This document shows positions 1 to 8,434 of a stretch of 64,000 nucleotides of DNA, in pieces. Source of the stretch: Aquibium pacificus (GTDB lineage: Bacteria > Pseudomonadota > Alphaproteobacteria > Rhizobiales > Rhizobiaceae); contig NZ_JBDPGJ010000004.1 in the NCBI RefSeq assembly GCF_040839445.1, positions 186,001-250,000 on the forward strand, written 5' to 3'. A model generated the notes under the pieces. It was given only the letters and a program-made list of their open reading frames with translations. It made no database searches and had not been told where the DNA came from. The position numbers and the translations under genes are program-made. The first letter of the stretch is position 1. Each line of letters opens with the position of its first letter.

Positions 1-629
1 GGGATCATGCTCTCGCGCTGGAAGCTCTTCTGGTACCACTCCAGGATCGGCTCGACCTTCTTGAGCGACCGCTGGAAGATGTCGTTGTTCGGGCCGATCG
101 CGTTGAAGTTCATGTCGCCGATGGCGACCGCGTTCTCGTGCGGGATGTCCACTCCGAGCGCGCTCGGAAATACTGTGAGCACGAATGCTTCGGCAATGTC
201 TCGCACGGCGTCGAACTCGCCCATATCGACCACTTTGTCGGCGATTCGCTCGGCCTCCTTCTCGAAGTCCGCCCGCCATTTGCGCACCACGATCGGCGAG
301 ATGATGCGCGTGAGCACCGTCCGCAAGGAGGTGTGTTCGGGAGGGTCGACCTCGAGGAGCGGGCTTCGCGGGCGCCATGCGCCGGGCTTGCGAAGGTCGT
401 ACATGCCGGTGCCGGCGCCTGCCATGAAGCGCTCGTGGTCGGACATGACCGCCTTGACTTCCTCGTAGCGTCCCGTCGCGTAGATACCGTACGGAGCAAG
501 CACCACCACAGCCGCCTTTTCCCGAAGCGTCTCGTGAAAAGCATACGGATCCGGCAGGATTTCCTCCGTGAACGGATCGATGTCGAGGACCGGTGCCTCC
601 AAACGTGCCTCCGCTATGGCTTCGGTCAT
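1..629 (-). CDS. Cytochrome P450, CYP199-like, cut by the window edge
   Basis: This is the N-terminal half (about 209 residues) of a class I bacterial P450; the I-helix and haem loop lie beyond the left edge. The start ATG at 629 has a GGAG eight or so bases upstream. The protein opens with a leader ending in APVLDIDPF and then shows DPYAFHETLREKAAVVVLAPYG-like and EVDPPEHTSLRTVL-like blocks that match the other short soluble P450s here, above all those at 735-1949 and 14397-15632. It is a soluble monooxygenase that would need a ferredoxin and a reductase. It follows the next P450 on the same strand by 105 bases, so the two are probably co-transcribed. The family is clear; the CYP199 resemblance is from memory of that family; the substrate is unknown. 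Confidence 0.9.
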   Translation of the reverse strand, partial: MTEAIAEARLEAPVLDIDPFTEEILPDPYAFHETLREKAAVVVLAPYGIYATGRYEEVKAVMSDHERFMAGAGTGMYDLRKPGAWRPRSPLLEVDPPEHTSLRTVLTRIISPIVVRKWRADFEKEAERIADKVVDMGEFDAVRDIAEAFVLTVFPSALGVDIPHENAVAIGDMNFNAIGPNNDIFQRSLKKVEPILEWYQKSFQRESMI

Positions 630-734
630 CCTCGTCGTTCTCCGGCCTCTTCCCGTTCCCTGCCGGTGTGCCCCACCGCATGTTGATTCGTTGATGTTGC
701 TATCGGATTCGAACGTCGGTGCAATGTGCCTGGC

Positions 735-1949
735 TCAGGATTTCTTTACCCGCAGCGGCAGACTGTCGAGTTGGCGCATCTGGTTGATGGGCCGGAACCG
801 GGCCTCGCCGGCCAGTTCGAGCCGGTCGGCGACCTTCACCAGCGCTTTCAGGATCGCTTCAGACTCCAGCCGCGCGATCATCTGTCCGATGCAGATGTGC
901 GGCCCGCTTCCGAAGCCGAGATGAACGCCGGTCGTGTCGCGCGTGACGTCGAACCTGTCGGGGTCCGCCCATTTCCTCGGGTCGCGGTTGGCTGCTCCGA
1001 GGAACACGCCGACCTTCGTATCGGGCGTGAGGCGCACTCCCGAGAGCGAGACCTCGCCGACGGTGGTCCGGTAGGTGACCTGGAACGGCGTCTCCAGCCG
1101 GAGAGCCTCCTCGAAGGCCGACTTCACCTTCGTCTGATCGCTTCGGAGGATCGCCCATTGATCGGGATTCCGGGCCAGAAGATGCAGGGTGTGTCCGATC
1201 CCCGTGATCGTCGAATCGGTCCCGCCGCCGACGAACGAGCGCACCATGTTCGAGGCGATGCCTTCGTCGAATTCGCCGCGATCCTCCGCATCGAAGAGCA
1301 TCTCGGCGATCGAACCCTTGATGACGCCCTTGCGCTGGACGCTGTTCTCGAACCATTCGAGATAGGGCTGCGCCCGTTTCATGGCGCGATGGTAGAGTTC
1401 GTTGGGCGGACCGCTCTGGTTGAAGCGCATCTCGCCGATAGCCAGGATGTTCTCGCGCGGCAGATCGACGCCCACCGCCTCCGGGAAGACCTTCAATACG
1501 AAGGTTTCGGCGAGATCCGTCACCCCGTCGAACTCGCCCATGTCCACGAGCCGCTCGGCAAGGCGTGCCGCCTCGGTCTCGAAATGCTCGCGCCAGCGGC
1601 GGATGACGATGGGTGAGAGGTACTTGGTCAGCGTTCCGCGGATGGCTGTATGTCCGGGCGGATCGTTCTCCAGAAGGCGGTTGGGAATTCGGAACGCGCC
1701 GGGCTTGCGGATGTCCTGGATCCCGATGCCGGCGCTGGCGGTGAACCGGGTATGGTCGGTCAGCACTTCCGCGCATTCGACGTGCCGGCCGACGGCATAG
1801 ACGCTATAGGGCTTGATCAGCGCGATCGGCCCTGCCTCGCGCAGTTCGCGATGGAACGGATAGGGATCCCGCAGGACATCGATCGCATAGGGGTCGATGT
1901 CGAGGACGGGTGCCTCGGCCGATCGCTCGATTTCCGCGACGTCGCTCAT
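735..1949 (-). CDS. Cytochrome P450, CYP199-like
   Basis: A complete 404-residue soluble P450. The I-helix oxygen-activation motif GGGTDST is at 241-247, the ExxR pair is E281/R284, and the haem loop FGSGPHICIG has its thiolate Cys at 353. The N-terminal block (LDIDPYAIDVLRDPYPFHRE) and the region after the haem Cys (GQMIARLE) resemble CYP199 enzymes, which O-demethylate or hydroxylate para-substituted benzoates; that substrate class is only a suggestion here. I chose the ATG at 1949 because GGAG sits six bases before it; an in-frame ATG at 1961 is possible. An operator-like palindrome with a -10 element lies about 130-170 bases upstream, making this the first gene of a leftward unit. Confidence 0.95.
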   Translation of the reverse strand: MSDVAEIERSAEAPVLDIDPYAIDVLRDPYPFHRELREAGPIALIKPYSVYAVGRHVECAEVLTDHTRFTASAGIGIQDIRKPGAFRIPNRLLENDPPGHTAIRGTLTKYLSPIVIRRWREHFETEAARLAERLVDMGEFDGVTDLAETFVLKVFPEAVGVDLPRENILAIGEMRFNQSGPPNELYHRAMKRAQPYLEWFENSVQRKGVIKGSIAEMLFDAEDRGEFDEGIASNMVRSFVGGGTDSTITGIGHTLHLLARNPDQWAILRSDQTKVKSAFEEALRLETPFQVTYRTTVGEVSLSGVRLTPDTKVGVFLGAANRDPRKWADPDRFDVTRDTTGVHLGFGSGPHICIGQMIARLESEAILKALVKVADRLELAGEARFRPINQMRQLDSLPLRVKKS

Positions 1950-2073
1950 GCGCAGCTCCAACTTTCGTCTTCTGGCCCTGGCCGGTCGGATCGGATGTCG
2001 CTCTTCCCATCGTCACGCCGACCCGGGCGACATGCGCGGGCGGGACCGTCCCCGATCCGCCGGCGCGTCCATT

Positions 2074-2119
2074 CTCTATGCGGCCGGCGGTCGGAAAAGC
2101 TGTCCCCCGTGGAGGGGAA
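2074..2119 (-). promoter_or_regulatory. Operator site 1 and -10 element for the P450 at 735-1949
   Basis: Read leftward, the palindrome TTCCCCTCCACGGGGGAC (2119-2102) is followed after about 21 bases by CATAGAG (2080-2074). It is one of about 23 related GTC-N11/12-GAC sites in this window. The left arm has TTC in place of GTC. Confidence 0.55.
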
Positions 2120-2158
2120 CGCCGGATTAGCGGCCCACATTCCCGGCTATCGCTTCAC

Positions 2159-2974
2159 CTAGTTCAACTCGGTCCGCGCGAGTTCGGGCGTCTCGCGATA
2201 GTCGCTCCACAGCGTCAGGTACCACATGAGGAGTTCGCGCTGGCTGCCGATCCCGAGGCGCTGATAGGCGCGCTTGCGGTAGGTCATCACGCTTTCCTTG
2301 CCGATGCCGAGATCGAGCGCGATACCGCACGAGGAGAGACCGTAGAGGATGCGCGCGCACACCTCGCCTTCGCGCTTGGAGAGGTTCGTGGAAGCGAGGA
2401 TGCAGCCTTCGATTTCGGGCAGCGAGCACAGCGCGGGCGTCAGGTTCGGACGGCGCGTTGTGAGGTCGACGTGCTTGGCGACGATCGACATGGCTGTTCC
2501 CGCGATGCAGTTCGCCGTCTCCAGGAGCGCATCCACCGCGCCGCCGCCGTCGTGCGGGCGCAGGATGCGGACGCAGTAGGCCGTGCCGTCCTTGCGCACG
2601 CTCAGCAGCACGCGCTGGCGCTTCTGCAGGTACCTGTTGCAGTCCCCGGAGAAGGGCACGTTGATGAAGTCCACGCGCACGCTGCTTTCGCTGGTGACGG
2701 AAAGCTGGCGCTTCACTTCGTAGGAGGTGAGGTCGGACTGGATGACCGGCTCGGCATCGGCCCGGCAAGCGGACGAGACCTCGGTCAGTTCGTAGTCCTT
2801 GAGCTGGAAGATCGAGCAATGGTCGGCGCCGATGTGCCCGTCGAAGTAGGACAGCAGGCGATCGGCGAACTGGCTCTGTCCGATGCATTCGACGATGTCG
2901 GACAGTCCGAAGAGGTGGTCGATTTCGATCGGCTGGGTGTCTTCTCGGGCAATCGCCCCGAAAACTGTCGTCAT
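2159..2974 (-). CDS. LuxR-type (GerE-domain) transcriptional regulator
   Basis: A 271-residue regulator. The C-terminal 198-255 is a GerE helix-turn-helix: LSKREGEVCARILYGLS, then SSCGIALDLGIGKESVMTY as recognition region, then RKRAYQRLGIGSQREL. The N-terminal 180 residues look like a compact ligand or signal-sensing domain that I cannot assign to a named family; I do not see a clear autoinducer-binding signature. I chose the ATG at 2974 over in-frame ATGs at 3028 and 2998 because GGGAGGAAATC stands just before it. It has its own sigma70-like promoter rather than the palindrome found elsewhere. It is the best candidate for binding those roughly 23 lux-box-like sites, and so for controlling the whole island; that is inference. 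Confidence 0.92.
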   Translation of the reverse strand: MTTVFGAIAREDTQPIEIDHLFGLSDIVECIGQSQFADRLLSYFDGHIGADHCSIFQLKDYELTEVSSACRADAEPVIQSDLTSYEVKRQLSVTSESSVRVDFINVPFSGDCNRYLQKRQRVLLSVRKDGTAYCVRILRPHDGGGAVDALLETANCIAGTAMSIVAKHVDLTTRRPNLTPALCSLPEIEGCILASTNLSKREGEVCARILYGLSSCGIALDLGIGKESVMTYRKRAYQRLGIGSQRELLMWYLTLWSDYRETPELARTELN

Positions 2975-2999
2975 GATTTCCTCCCTGGCTACGACCATA

Positions 3000-3028
3000 G
3001 TTTTAATTTCATTATGTAACTTTTTCAA
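3000..3028 (-). promoter_or_regulatory. Sigma70-like promoter of the LuxR-type gene
   Basis: Read leftward, TTGAAA (3028-3023), a 17-base spacer and TAAAAC (3005-3000) lie in a locally AT-rich stretch about 25 bases before the chosen start. TAATGA within the spacer is an alternative -10. This promoter differs from the palindrome-controlled promoters of the catabolic genes. Confidence 0.4.
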
Positions 3029-3099
3029 TCTGAAATCGATGTTGCGGTGCGATACGGGTATCTTATTGTTTTAACTAACGAAATCGTCAAAGGAGAAAT

Positions 3100-3234
3100 A
3101 TGAAAAACATGCTCATATTTTCTGAATGTGCACTGCACGCGAAGTTCCGTATACCCCGGCGAAGGCTCGTTCCGGCCCCGGCTGCCTTTGCCCGCACCCC
3201 TTGTGACGTTCGGATGGGCCGGCATTGGACGTGA
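3100..3234 (+). CDS. Possible 44-residue small ORF in the AT-rich gap
   Basis: An ATG at 3100 directly follows AAAGGAGAAAT, a near-perfect ribosome-binding site, and opens a frame of 44 codons ending in TGA at 3232-3234. The peptide begins MKNMLIFSECALHAKF and turns arginine- and proline-rich, resembling nothing I know. A weak promoter (TTGCGG 3042-3047, 16 bases, TATTGT 3064-3069) precedes it. It could be a small protein, a leader peptide, or a relic of a start signal whose gene has been lost. The ribosome-binding site is the only strong argument for it. Confidence 0.25.
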   Translation: MKNMLIFSECALHAKFRIPRRRLVPAPAAFARTPCDVRMGRHWT

Positions 3235-3331
3235 TCCGGCGTCCCCACCGCATTCATGCCGAAGTCGCCGGGACGGAGCGAAGGTGGACCTGCATTGGGG
3301 CGGGGCCCCCGGATGCGGCGGTCTCCCGTCG

Positions 3332-3377
3332 GTCCCCCGCCGCAGTGACAATCCGGTGTTCGGGAATTGGTATTGCT
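3332..3377 (+). promoter_or_regulatory. Operator site 2 and -10 element for the ABC importer
   Basis: GTCCCCCGCCGCAGTGAC at 3332-3349 is followed after exactly 21 bases by TATTGCT at 3371-3377. It points to the importer genes beginning at 3544, giving a leader of roughly 160 bases. Apart from this site, the LuxR promoter and the small ORF, I see nothing else in the 2975-3543 gap. Confidence 0.65.
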
Positions 3378-3543
3378 TTTGACAAAGGTTCTGTTGAAGC
3401 TCCCGCCACGAGGGAGTGGGAGGTATTATGCGGACTGGTTTCACGTGCGCGACGGACGGCGTACGCGGACACGGCGATCGGGCGGGACCGCGCGACGGCG
3501 CGCCTCACTGCATCTCGATGATGTCCGCGGGAGAAGACCGCGC

Positions 3544-4437
3544 ATGTTGATGCAGCAACTGCTCAACGGCGTCGTGGTCGGCAGCGTCTATGGCCTGTTC
3601 GCGCTCGGATTCACGCTGATCTTCGGCGTGAACCACATCATGAACATGGCGCATGGCGCCGTCTTCATGTGGGGCGCGTTCGCCGGCCTCTATGCGGTCA
3701 TCCTGTTCGACGTGCCGTTCCCGATCGCTCTCCTGATCGGCGCGGTCGGCGGCGGAATGGTGAGCGTCGTGTTGGACTGGGTGGCCTTCCGCCCGTTGCG
3801 CAAGCGCGGCGCGCCCGAATTCTCGTCGATCGTGTCCTCCATCGGCGCGAGCCTGATCATGCTGTCGCTCGCCCAGCAGCTGACGGCGACGCGCGTCATG
3901 CGGTTTCCCTTCGACATCTTCCCGATCGTGGTCTTCAACTTCATGGGGCTGCGCATCCAGCTCCTCCAGCTGATCATTGTCGGCATCGTCTTCCTGATGG
4001 TGATCGGCCTCCTCTACTATCTCTACCGAACCAAGTACGGACGGCACATACGGTCGGTTGCCTTCTCGGAGCAGACGTCGAAACTCCTCGGCATCAATCC
4101 GTTCGCGGTCAACTTCCAGCTCTTCTTCCTCTCGGGCGCGCTCGCCGGGATAGCGGGCGTGCTGATCGGGATCGTCTTCAACTCCGTGCATTTCATGATG
4201 GGCGAGCCGCTTCTCCTGCGTGCCTTCGTAGTGATCATCCTTGGTGGGCTGGGAAGCATCCCCGGGGCGCTGATTGCGGGGCTCCTGATCGGCATCATCC
4301 AGACGCTGACGGTCGCCTACATTTCGGCGGGCATGGCGGATGCGCTGGTGTTCTCCCTGCTCTTCCTCGTCCTTCTGGTTCGTCCCACCGGACTTCTCGG
4401 CAACAGCGGCGCCGTCGCTCGGGTGACCCGCATATGA
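3544..4437 (+). CDS. livH: Branched-chain amino acid-type ABC importer, LivH-like permease
   Basis: A 297-residue inner-membrane permease. It begins MLMQQLLNGVVVGSVYGLFA, the usual opening of LivH proteins, followed by GFTLIFGVNHIMNMAHGAVFMWGAF, also typical. Hydrophobic segments run to the C-terminus, with a cytoplasmic loop around SVAFSEQTSKLLGINP that contacts the ATPase. The start at 3544 has GGAGAA upstream and a possible in-frame ATG two codons on. Its stop overlaps the next gene. Importers of this family carry many organic acids as well as amino acids; the catabolic setting suggests uptake of an aromatic or other carboxylic acid. Confidence 0.93.
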   Translation: MLMQQLLNGVVVGSVYGLFALGFTLIFGVNHIMNMAHGAVFMWGAFAGLYAVILFDVPFPIALLIGAVGGGMVSVVLDWVAFRPLRKRGAPEFSSIVSSIGASLIMLSLAQQLTATRVMRFPFDIFPIVVFNFMGLRIQLLQLIIVGIVFLMVIGLLYYLYRTKYGRHIRSVAFSEQTSKLLGINPFAVNFQLFFLSGALAGIAGVLIGIVFNSVHFMMGEPLLLRAFVVIILGGLGSIPGALIAGLLIGIIQTLTVAYISAGMADALVFSLLFLVLLVRPTGLLGNSGAVARVTRI

Positions 4438-5315
4438 TGAGCTTCTTCCACTCCTATACGCCGCTGTTCGAACTGGCCCTCTTCAACACGCTCTTGGCGT
4501 TCAGCCAGTACGTCGTCCTGCGGGCCGGCGTCTTTTCGCTGGGAACTGCGGCGTTCGCGGCCATCGGCGCCTATGTGGCGGCGATCGTGGTGACGACCTA
4601 CGGCCTCCCATTCTGGATCGGCATCGTGCTCGCGATTGCGATCGGCGCGATGGTCGGCGCGCTCGTGGCGATCCCGCTTGCCCGGCTGCGCGGCGTCTTT
4701 CAGGCACTGGCGACGCTGGCACTGGTGCAGATCGTCCTGTCCATCACCCTCAACTGGGTCGACGTGACGAACGGCGCGCTGGGAATAAACAGCATCCCGA
4801 AGACGGTCGGCCTTGTCGGGCTTCTGATCGCGGTAGCGATCGTAACCTACTTCATGGCGGCGATCGGCTCCTCGAGCATCGGACGTGCGTTTGACGTCAT
4901 CCGCGAGGACGAGACCGTGGCGGTGTCGCTCGGCATCTCGGTCGTCAAGCACCACTTCATCGCCTTCGTCCTGTCGGGGGCGATCGCCGGGCTCGCCGGA
5001 GCCCTGCACTCGTACAACAGCTATTCGATCACGCCCAACGAGTACGGCTTCAACATGCTCGTCATCGTCCTGGCCATGGTCGTGCTGGGAGGGCGGGTCT
5101 CGATCTGGGGTCCGATCGTCGGCGCGGTTATCCTGACGGTGCTGCCCGAACTGCTGCGCGGCTTTCAGGAATACCGCACGGTCGTGCAGGGCGCACTGCT
5201 GATGGCCTCTATCATCTACCTGCCCCGCGGCGTCGCCGACACTCTGATCGGAGCCTACCGGCGCCGCCGGATCGCGGAGGAAACCTCGCGGATGAGGGAG
5301 ACGGTGACGGCATGA
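4434..5315 (+). CDS. livM: Branched-chain amino acid-type ABC importer, LivM-like permease
   Basis: A 293-residue permease, the partner of LivH in the membrane heterodimer. It overlaps the stop of the previous gene by four bases, with two ATGs at 4434 and 4437. Typical LivM blocks are seen: FSLGTAAFAAIGAYVAA near the N-terminus, then IGRAFDVIREDETVAVSLGI (the coupling loop to the ATPase), and VLGGRVSIWGPIVGAVILT towards the end. The C-terminus is charged and cytoplasmic. The tight overlaps on both sides show translational coupling within one operon. Confidence 0.93.
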   Translation: MMSFFHSYTPLFELALFNTLLAFSQYVVLRAGVFSLGTAAFAAIGAYVAAIVVTTYGLPFWIGIVLAIAIGAMVGALVAIPLARLRGVFQALATLALVQIVLSITLNWVDVTNGALGINSIPKTVGLVGLLIAVAIVTYFMAAIGSSSIGRAFDVIREDETVAVSLGISVVKHHFIAFVLSGAIAGLAGALHSYNSYSITPNEYGFNMLVIVLAMVVLGGRVSIWGPIVGAVILTVLPELLRGFQEYRTVVQGALLMASIIYLPRGVADTLIGAYRRRRIAEETSRMRETVTA

Positions 5316-6067
5316 AAGCGCTGGTTCTCGAGGATCTCGCCCGCAATTTCGGCGGCTTGCCCGCCGTCGACGGCATACGGCTCGAAGCGCCCGCCGGGCG
5401 CATAACCGGCCTCATCGGACCGAACGGCGCCGGCAAGACGACCGTCGTCAACATGATCACCGGGTTGCTGAAGGTCACGCGCGGGCGCATCAAATTCGGC
5501 GACGACGACGTCACCGAGGCCGACGCCACCCAACTCGCCCGCATCGGCATCGCCCGCACGTTTCAGAACATCCGGCTGATTTCGGACGCCACCGTTCTCG
5601 AGAACGTCGTGGCCGGCTTCCATCGCCATGAAACCACCGGCACCTTCGCCAATCTGTTCGGGCTCCCCTCCGCGCAGCGCGAACGTCGCGCGCTGGAGGA
5701 CAAGGCCATGATCCTGCTCGAACAATTCGGCATGACGGGTCTGGCCAGGCACCCGGCGGGCGGTCTCTCCTACGGCCACCAGCGGCGCATCGAGATGATG
5801 CGCGCGCTGGCGATGGACCCGGCGCTCCTGCTGCTCGACGAACCGGTCGCCGGCATGAACGATTCCGAGGCCCACAGCCTTGCCGACATTTTCCGGAACG
5901 TCGCCCGCCGAGGGGTCGCCATCCTGCTCATCGAGCACAACATGCGCTTCGTCATGTCGCTCTGCGATCATATCTATGTGCTCGCCTCCGGGCGTCTGAT
6001 CGCCGAGGGCACGCCCGACGCTGTCGGCCGCGATCCCCGCGTCATCGAAGCCTATCTCGGAGCATAG
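5312..6067 (+). CDS. livG: Branched-chain amino acid-type ABC importer, LivG-like ATPase
   Basis: A 251-residue cytoplasmic ATP-binding subunit. The Walker A loop GPNGAGKTT is near residue 34, the Q-loop lies in the RTFQNIRL region, the signature is LSYGHQRRIEM rather than LSGGQ (a common LivG variant), and Walker B LLLLDEPVAGM ends in the usual GMN extension. The switch histidine is in IEHNM. It overlaps the LivM stop by four bases. It pairs with LivF to power import. Confidence 0.95.
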   Translation: MKALVLEDLARNFGGLPAVDGIRLEAPAGRITGLIGPNGAGKTTVVNMITGLLKVTRGRIKFGDDDVTEADATQLARIGIARTFQNIRLISDATVLENVVAGFHRHETTGTFANLFGLPSAQRERRALEDKAMILLEQFGMTGLARHPAGGLSYGHQRRIEMMRALAMDPALLLLDEPVAGMNDSEAHSLADIFRNVARRGVAILLIEHNMRFVMSLCDHIYVLASGRLIAEGTPDAVGRDPRVIEAYLGA

Positions 6068-6069
6068 CC

Positions 6070-6789
6070 ATGCTGACGATCGAGAACCTTGCGGTCGCCT
6101 ACAAGGGCATCATGGCGTTGCGCGGCGTATCCCTTTCCGTCGCAAAGGGCGAGATCTTCACCCTCATTGGTCCGAACGGCGCGGGCAAGTCCACCATGCT
6201 GAATGCTGCCAGCGGGATCGTCCCGGCCATGTCGGGCCGCATCCTGTTCGACGGCGAGCCGATCCAGGGCCGAGCCGCTCACCTCATCGCACGGGCCGGG
6301 CTGATCCAGGTGCCGGAAGGCCGCCGCGTCATCAGTCCCCTCACCGTGGCGGAAAATCTCGCGCTTGGCCGCGAAGCGGCGGGACGGAGGGGGTCGGAGG
6401 CGTCCGACATCGACGAGGTCTACGAGCTTTTCCCCATCCTGGCGGAGCGTCGCAACCAGTTGTCCGGCCAGCTCTCCGGCGGGCAGCAGCAGATGCTGGC
6501 GATCGGCCGCGCCCTCATGGGCAAGCCGCGCATCCTGCTTCTCGATGAGCCGAGCCTCGGTCTGGCGCCCGTCATCGTGCGCGAGGTCTTCGACGCGCTC
6601 ATAAGGCTGAACCGCGGCGGCCTCACCATTCTGCTGGTCGAGCAGAACGCCAAGCTCGCGCTCCAGACCGCCCACAACGCGGCGGTCATCGAGCAGGGAC
6701 GCATCGTGCACCAGGGCGCCGCCTCGGATCTCATCGACGATCCGGTCGTGGCGGATCATTATTTCGGCCGCGCGGAAGTGATGGCGTGA
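6070..6789 (+). CDS. livF: Branched-chain amino acid-type ABC importer, LivF-like ATPase
   Basis: A 239-residue ATPase. Walker A GPNGAGKST is near residue 34, LIQVPEGRRVISPLTVAENL is the hallmark LivF Q-loop region, the signature is LSGGQQQM, and Walker B is ILLLDEPSLGL. The switch histidine of LivG-type IEHN is replaced by VEQN, as in most LivF proteins. It starts two bases after livG. The binding-protein gene follows after a 277-base gap that carries its own operator-like site. Confidence 0.95.
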   Translation: MLTIENLAVAYKGIMALRGVSLSVAKGEIFTLIGPNGAGKSTMLNAASGIVPAMSGRILFDGEPIQGRAAHLIARAGLIQVPEGRRVISPLTVAENLALGREAAGRRGSEASDIDEVYELFPILAERRNQLSGQLSGGQQQMLAIGRALMGKPRILLLDEPSLGLAPVIVREVFDALIRLNRGGLTILLVEQNAKLALQTAHNAAVIEQGRIVHQGAASDLIDDPVVADHYFGRAEVMA

Positions 6790-6878
6790 TACGACGGAAA
6801 AGGTGTACGGAGGCCATAGCAAGGCGCCTGAGAAATGCTTGCGGTCTACCTTGGCGCCCATGCGGGAACGCCTGAATA

Positions 6879-6896
6879 GCCCCCATGCGCGGGGAC
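6879..6896 (+). promoter_or_regulatory. Operator site 3, before the periplasmic binding protein gene
   Basis: GCCCCCATGCGCGGGGAC at 6879-6896 matches the island palindrome with one arm altered (GCC for GTC). The -10 element 20-22 bases on (around 6917-6923) is weak. It would give extra transcription of the binding protein, which such importers need in excess over the permeases. Confidence 0.4.
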
Positions 6897-7066
6897 AGAC
6901 CCCGCCGGCATTTGCTTCATGGATGGGCGGTACCGCGATCTTGCGGCAAGGTCGGAAAGCAATCGTCGAAGGCCGTATCGATCGATCGACAAGCGCTATG
7001 CTTGGCAGCGCGATCGGCATCCGTGCCAGAGGTTGGTCCAGTCATCGGCAGTCAGGGAGGATATGC

Positions 7067-8206
7067 ATGAAACTCACGCGCAGGATTTTATTGGCAGGTG
7101 CCATCGCATTTTCGGCAAGCACCGCATTCACGGCGGCGAGCTTCGCCGAGACGGCCACCATCGGTGTCATGAACGCGATGACCGGGCCCTATGCGTTCGG
7201 CGGCGTGCCGATCCAGAACGCAATGAAGCTTGCCATCGAGCAGGCCAACGCCAGTGGCGCGTTGGGTGATCTCAAGCTGGAGGTCGTCGAGGGCGATACG
7301 GCCGGCGACAAGGGGCAGACCATCACGCTGGTCAGCAAGTTCGCCCAGAGCGACAACGCTCTGATGATCATCGGCCCGACCACGAGCATCGAGGGGACCG
7401 CCGGCGCGCCGGTCGCCAACGAACTGAAGGTTCCGATCATGGCCATCGGATCGTCGACTGGCATCCTCGACGCTGGCCCGTACTCGTTCAAGGTCCAGGC
7501 GGTCGGTTCCGACATCATGGGCGCGCTGAGCGACTACGTCGCCAACAACATGGGTGCCAAGAAGATCAGCATCGTGTTCGACCGTGGCAATGACGGCTTC
7601 GTCGGCCAGAAAGATGCTTTCAAGAAGAAGATCGAGGAAGCCGGCGTCGAAATCGTTTCCGAAGAGGGCATCCTCGCCACGGACACCGACTTCCTCGCGC
7701 TTGCGACCAAGCTCGCCTCTCAGGAGATCGATGCCTTCTTCGTTGCGGCCCCGGCGGAAGTCGGCGCCAACTTCCTCCTGCAGACGCGGCAGGCCGGCGT
7801 TCCCATGGACATCCGCTTCGTCGGGCCGTCCACCTTCGCGACACCCGCCTTCGTCGACACCGCGCAGGGCGCCGCGGAAGGCTCGATCGTGCTCGCCGAC
7901 TACTTCATGGGATCACCGGACGAAGCCAACCAGGCGTTCGTCAAGGCCTATCAGGACAAGTACGGATCCCAGCCCGACAACTGGGCGGCCATGGGATATG
8001 CCCTCGCCAGCCTGGCGGTCGAGGCCATCAAGGACGCGGGTCCAAACCCTGACCGCGAGAAGGTCAAGGACGCCCTCTCCAACCTGAAGGACGAGCCGAC
8101 GATCATCGGCAATCACACCTGGTCGATGGACGAAGGCCGCAACCCGCACTACGGCGCGGCAATCCTGCTGGTCAAGGACGGCGCCTTCGAACTCGCGCCG
8201 CAATAG
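7067..8206 (+). CDS. livK: Branched-chain amino acid-type ABC importer, periplasmic binding protein
   Basis: A 379-residue type I periplasmic binding protein. MKLTRRILLAGAIAFSASTA and the following AASFA form a classic signal peptide with cleavage near residue 29. The mature part starts ATIGVMNAMTGPYAFGGVPI, and IIGPTTSIEGTAGAPVANELKVP and SFKVQAVGSDIMGAL follow in the order expected for this family. The ATG at 7067 is preceded by GGGAGG. Although earlier in-frame starts exist, they would bury the signal peptide. It captures the substrate for the LivHMGF importer; the gene is followed by a strong terminator. Confidence 0.94.
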   Translation: MKLTRRILLAGAIAFSASTAFTAASFAETATIGVMNAMTGPYAFGGVPIQNAMKLAIEQANASGALGDLKLEVVEGDTAGDKGQTITLVSKFAQSDNALMIIGPTTSIEGTAGAPVANELKVPIMAIGSSTGILDAGPYSFKVQAVGSDIMGALSDYVANNMGAKKISIVFDRGNDGFVGQKDAFKKKIEEAGVEIVSEEGILATDTDFLALATKLASQEIDAFFVAAPAEVGANFLLQTRQAGVPMDIRFVGPSTFATPAFVDTAQGAAEGSIVLADYFMGSPDEANQAFVKAYQDKYGSQPDNWAAMGYALASLAVEAIKDAGPNPDREKVKDALSNLKDEPTIIGNHTWSMDEGRNPHYGAAILLVKDGAFELAPQ

Positions 8207-8231
8207 CTCCGCTTTCTCCAAGGAAGCACTG

Positions 8232-8264
8232 AGAGCCCCGGCGGTACGTCCGCCGGGGCTCTTT
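8232..8264 (+). terminator. Rho-independent terminator after the ABC importer operon
   Basis: A perfect 13-base-pair stem (8232-8244 with 8250-8262), rich in GC, closes a five-base loop and ends in a short run of T. It lies 25 bases after the binding-protein stop. Confidence 0.85.
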
Positions 8265-8320
8265 ACCGATCGGATATCGGATATGGAATACCCTCGGCTC
8301 CAAGCTTTGACCCTCTCGCT

Positions 8321-8369
8321 GCCCCTCATCCGCCCCTTCGGGGCACCTTCTCCCCGTGAACGGGGCACC
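8321..8369 (+). repeat. RIME-like palindromic repeat, left copy
   Basis: The segment contains CCCTCATCCG and CTTCTCCCCGTGAACGGGG, the recognisable parts of rhizobial intergenic mosaic elements, each forming a small hairpin. It is repeated in inverted orientation at 8435-8487 with only single-base differences. The wider gap 8207-8732 holds the terminator and these two repeats and nothing else I recognise. Confidence 0.75.
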
Positions 8370-8434
8370 ATCGCTCAGACCGCGCGCTCCCGGAGCTCGG
8401 CATCCCCGATTATCTTCGACACGTACGCGACACT

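Noticed and set aside
2159..2974. A complete quorum-sensing system
   Set aside because: The regulator has a GerE domain and the operators look like lux boxes, but no LuxI-type synthase is present and the sensor domain does not look like an autoinducer-binding one.
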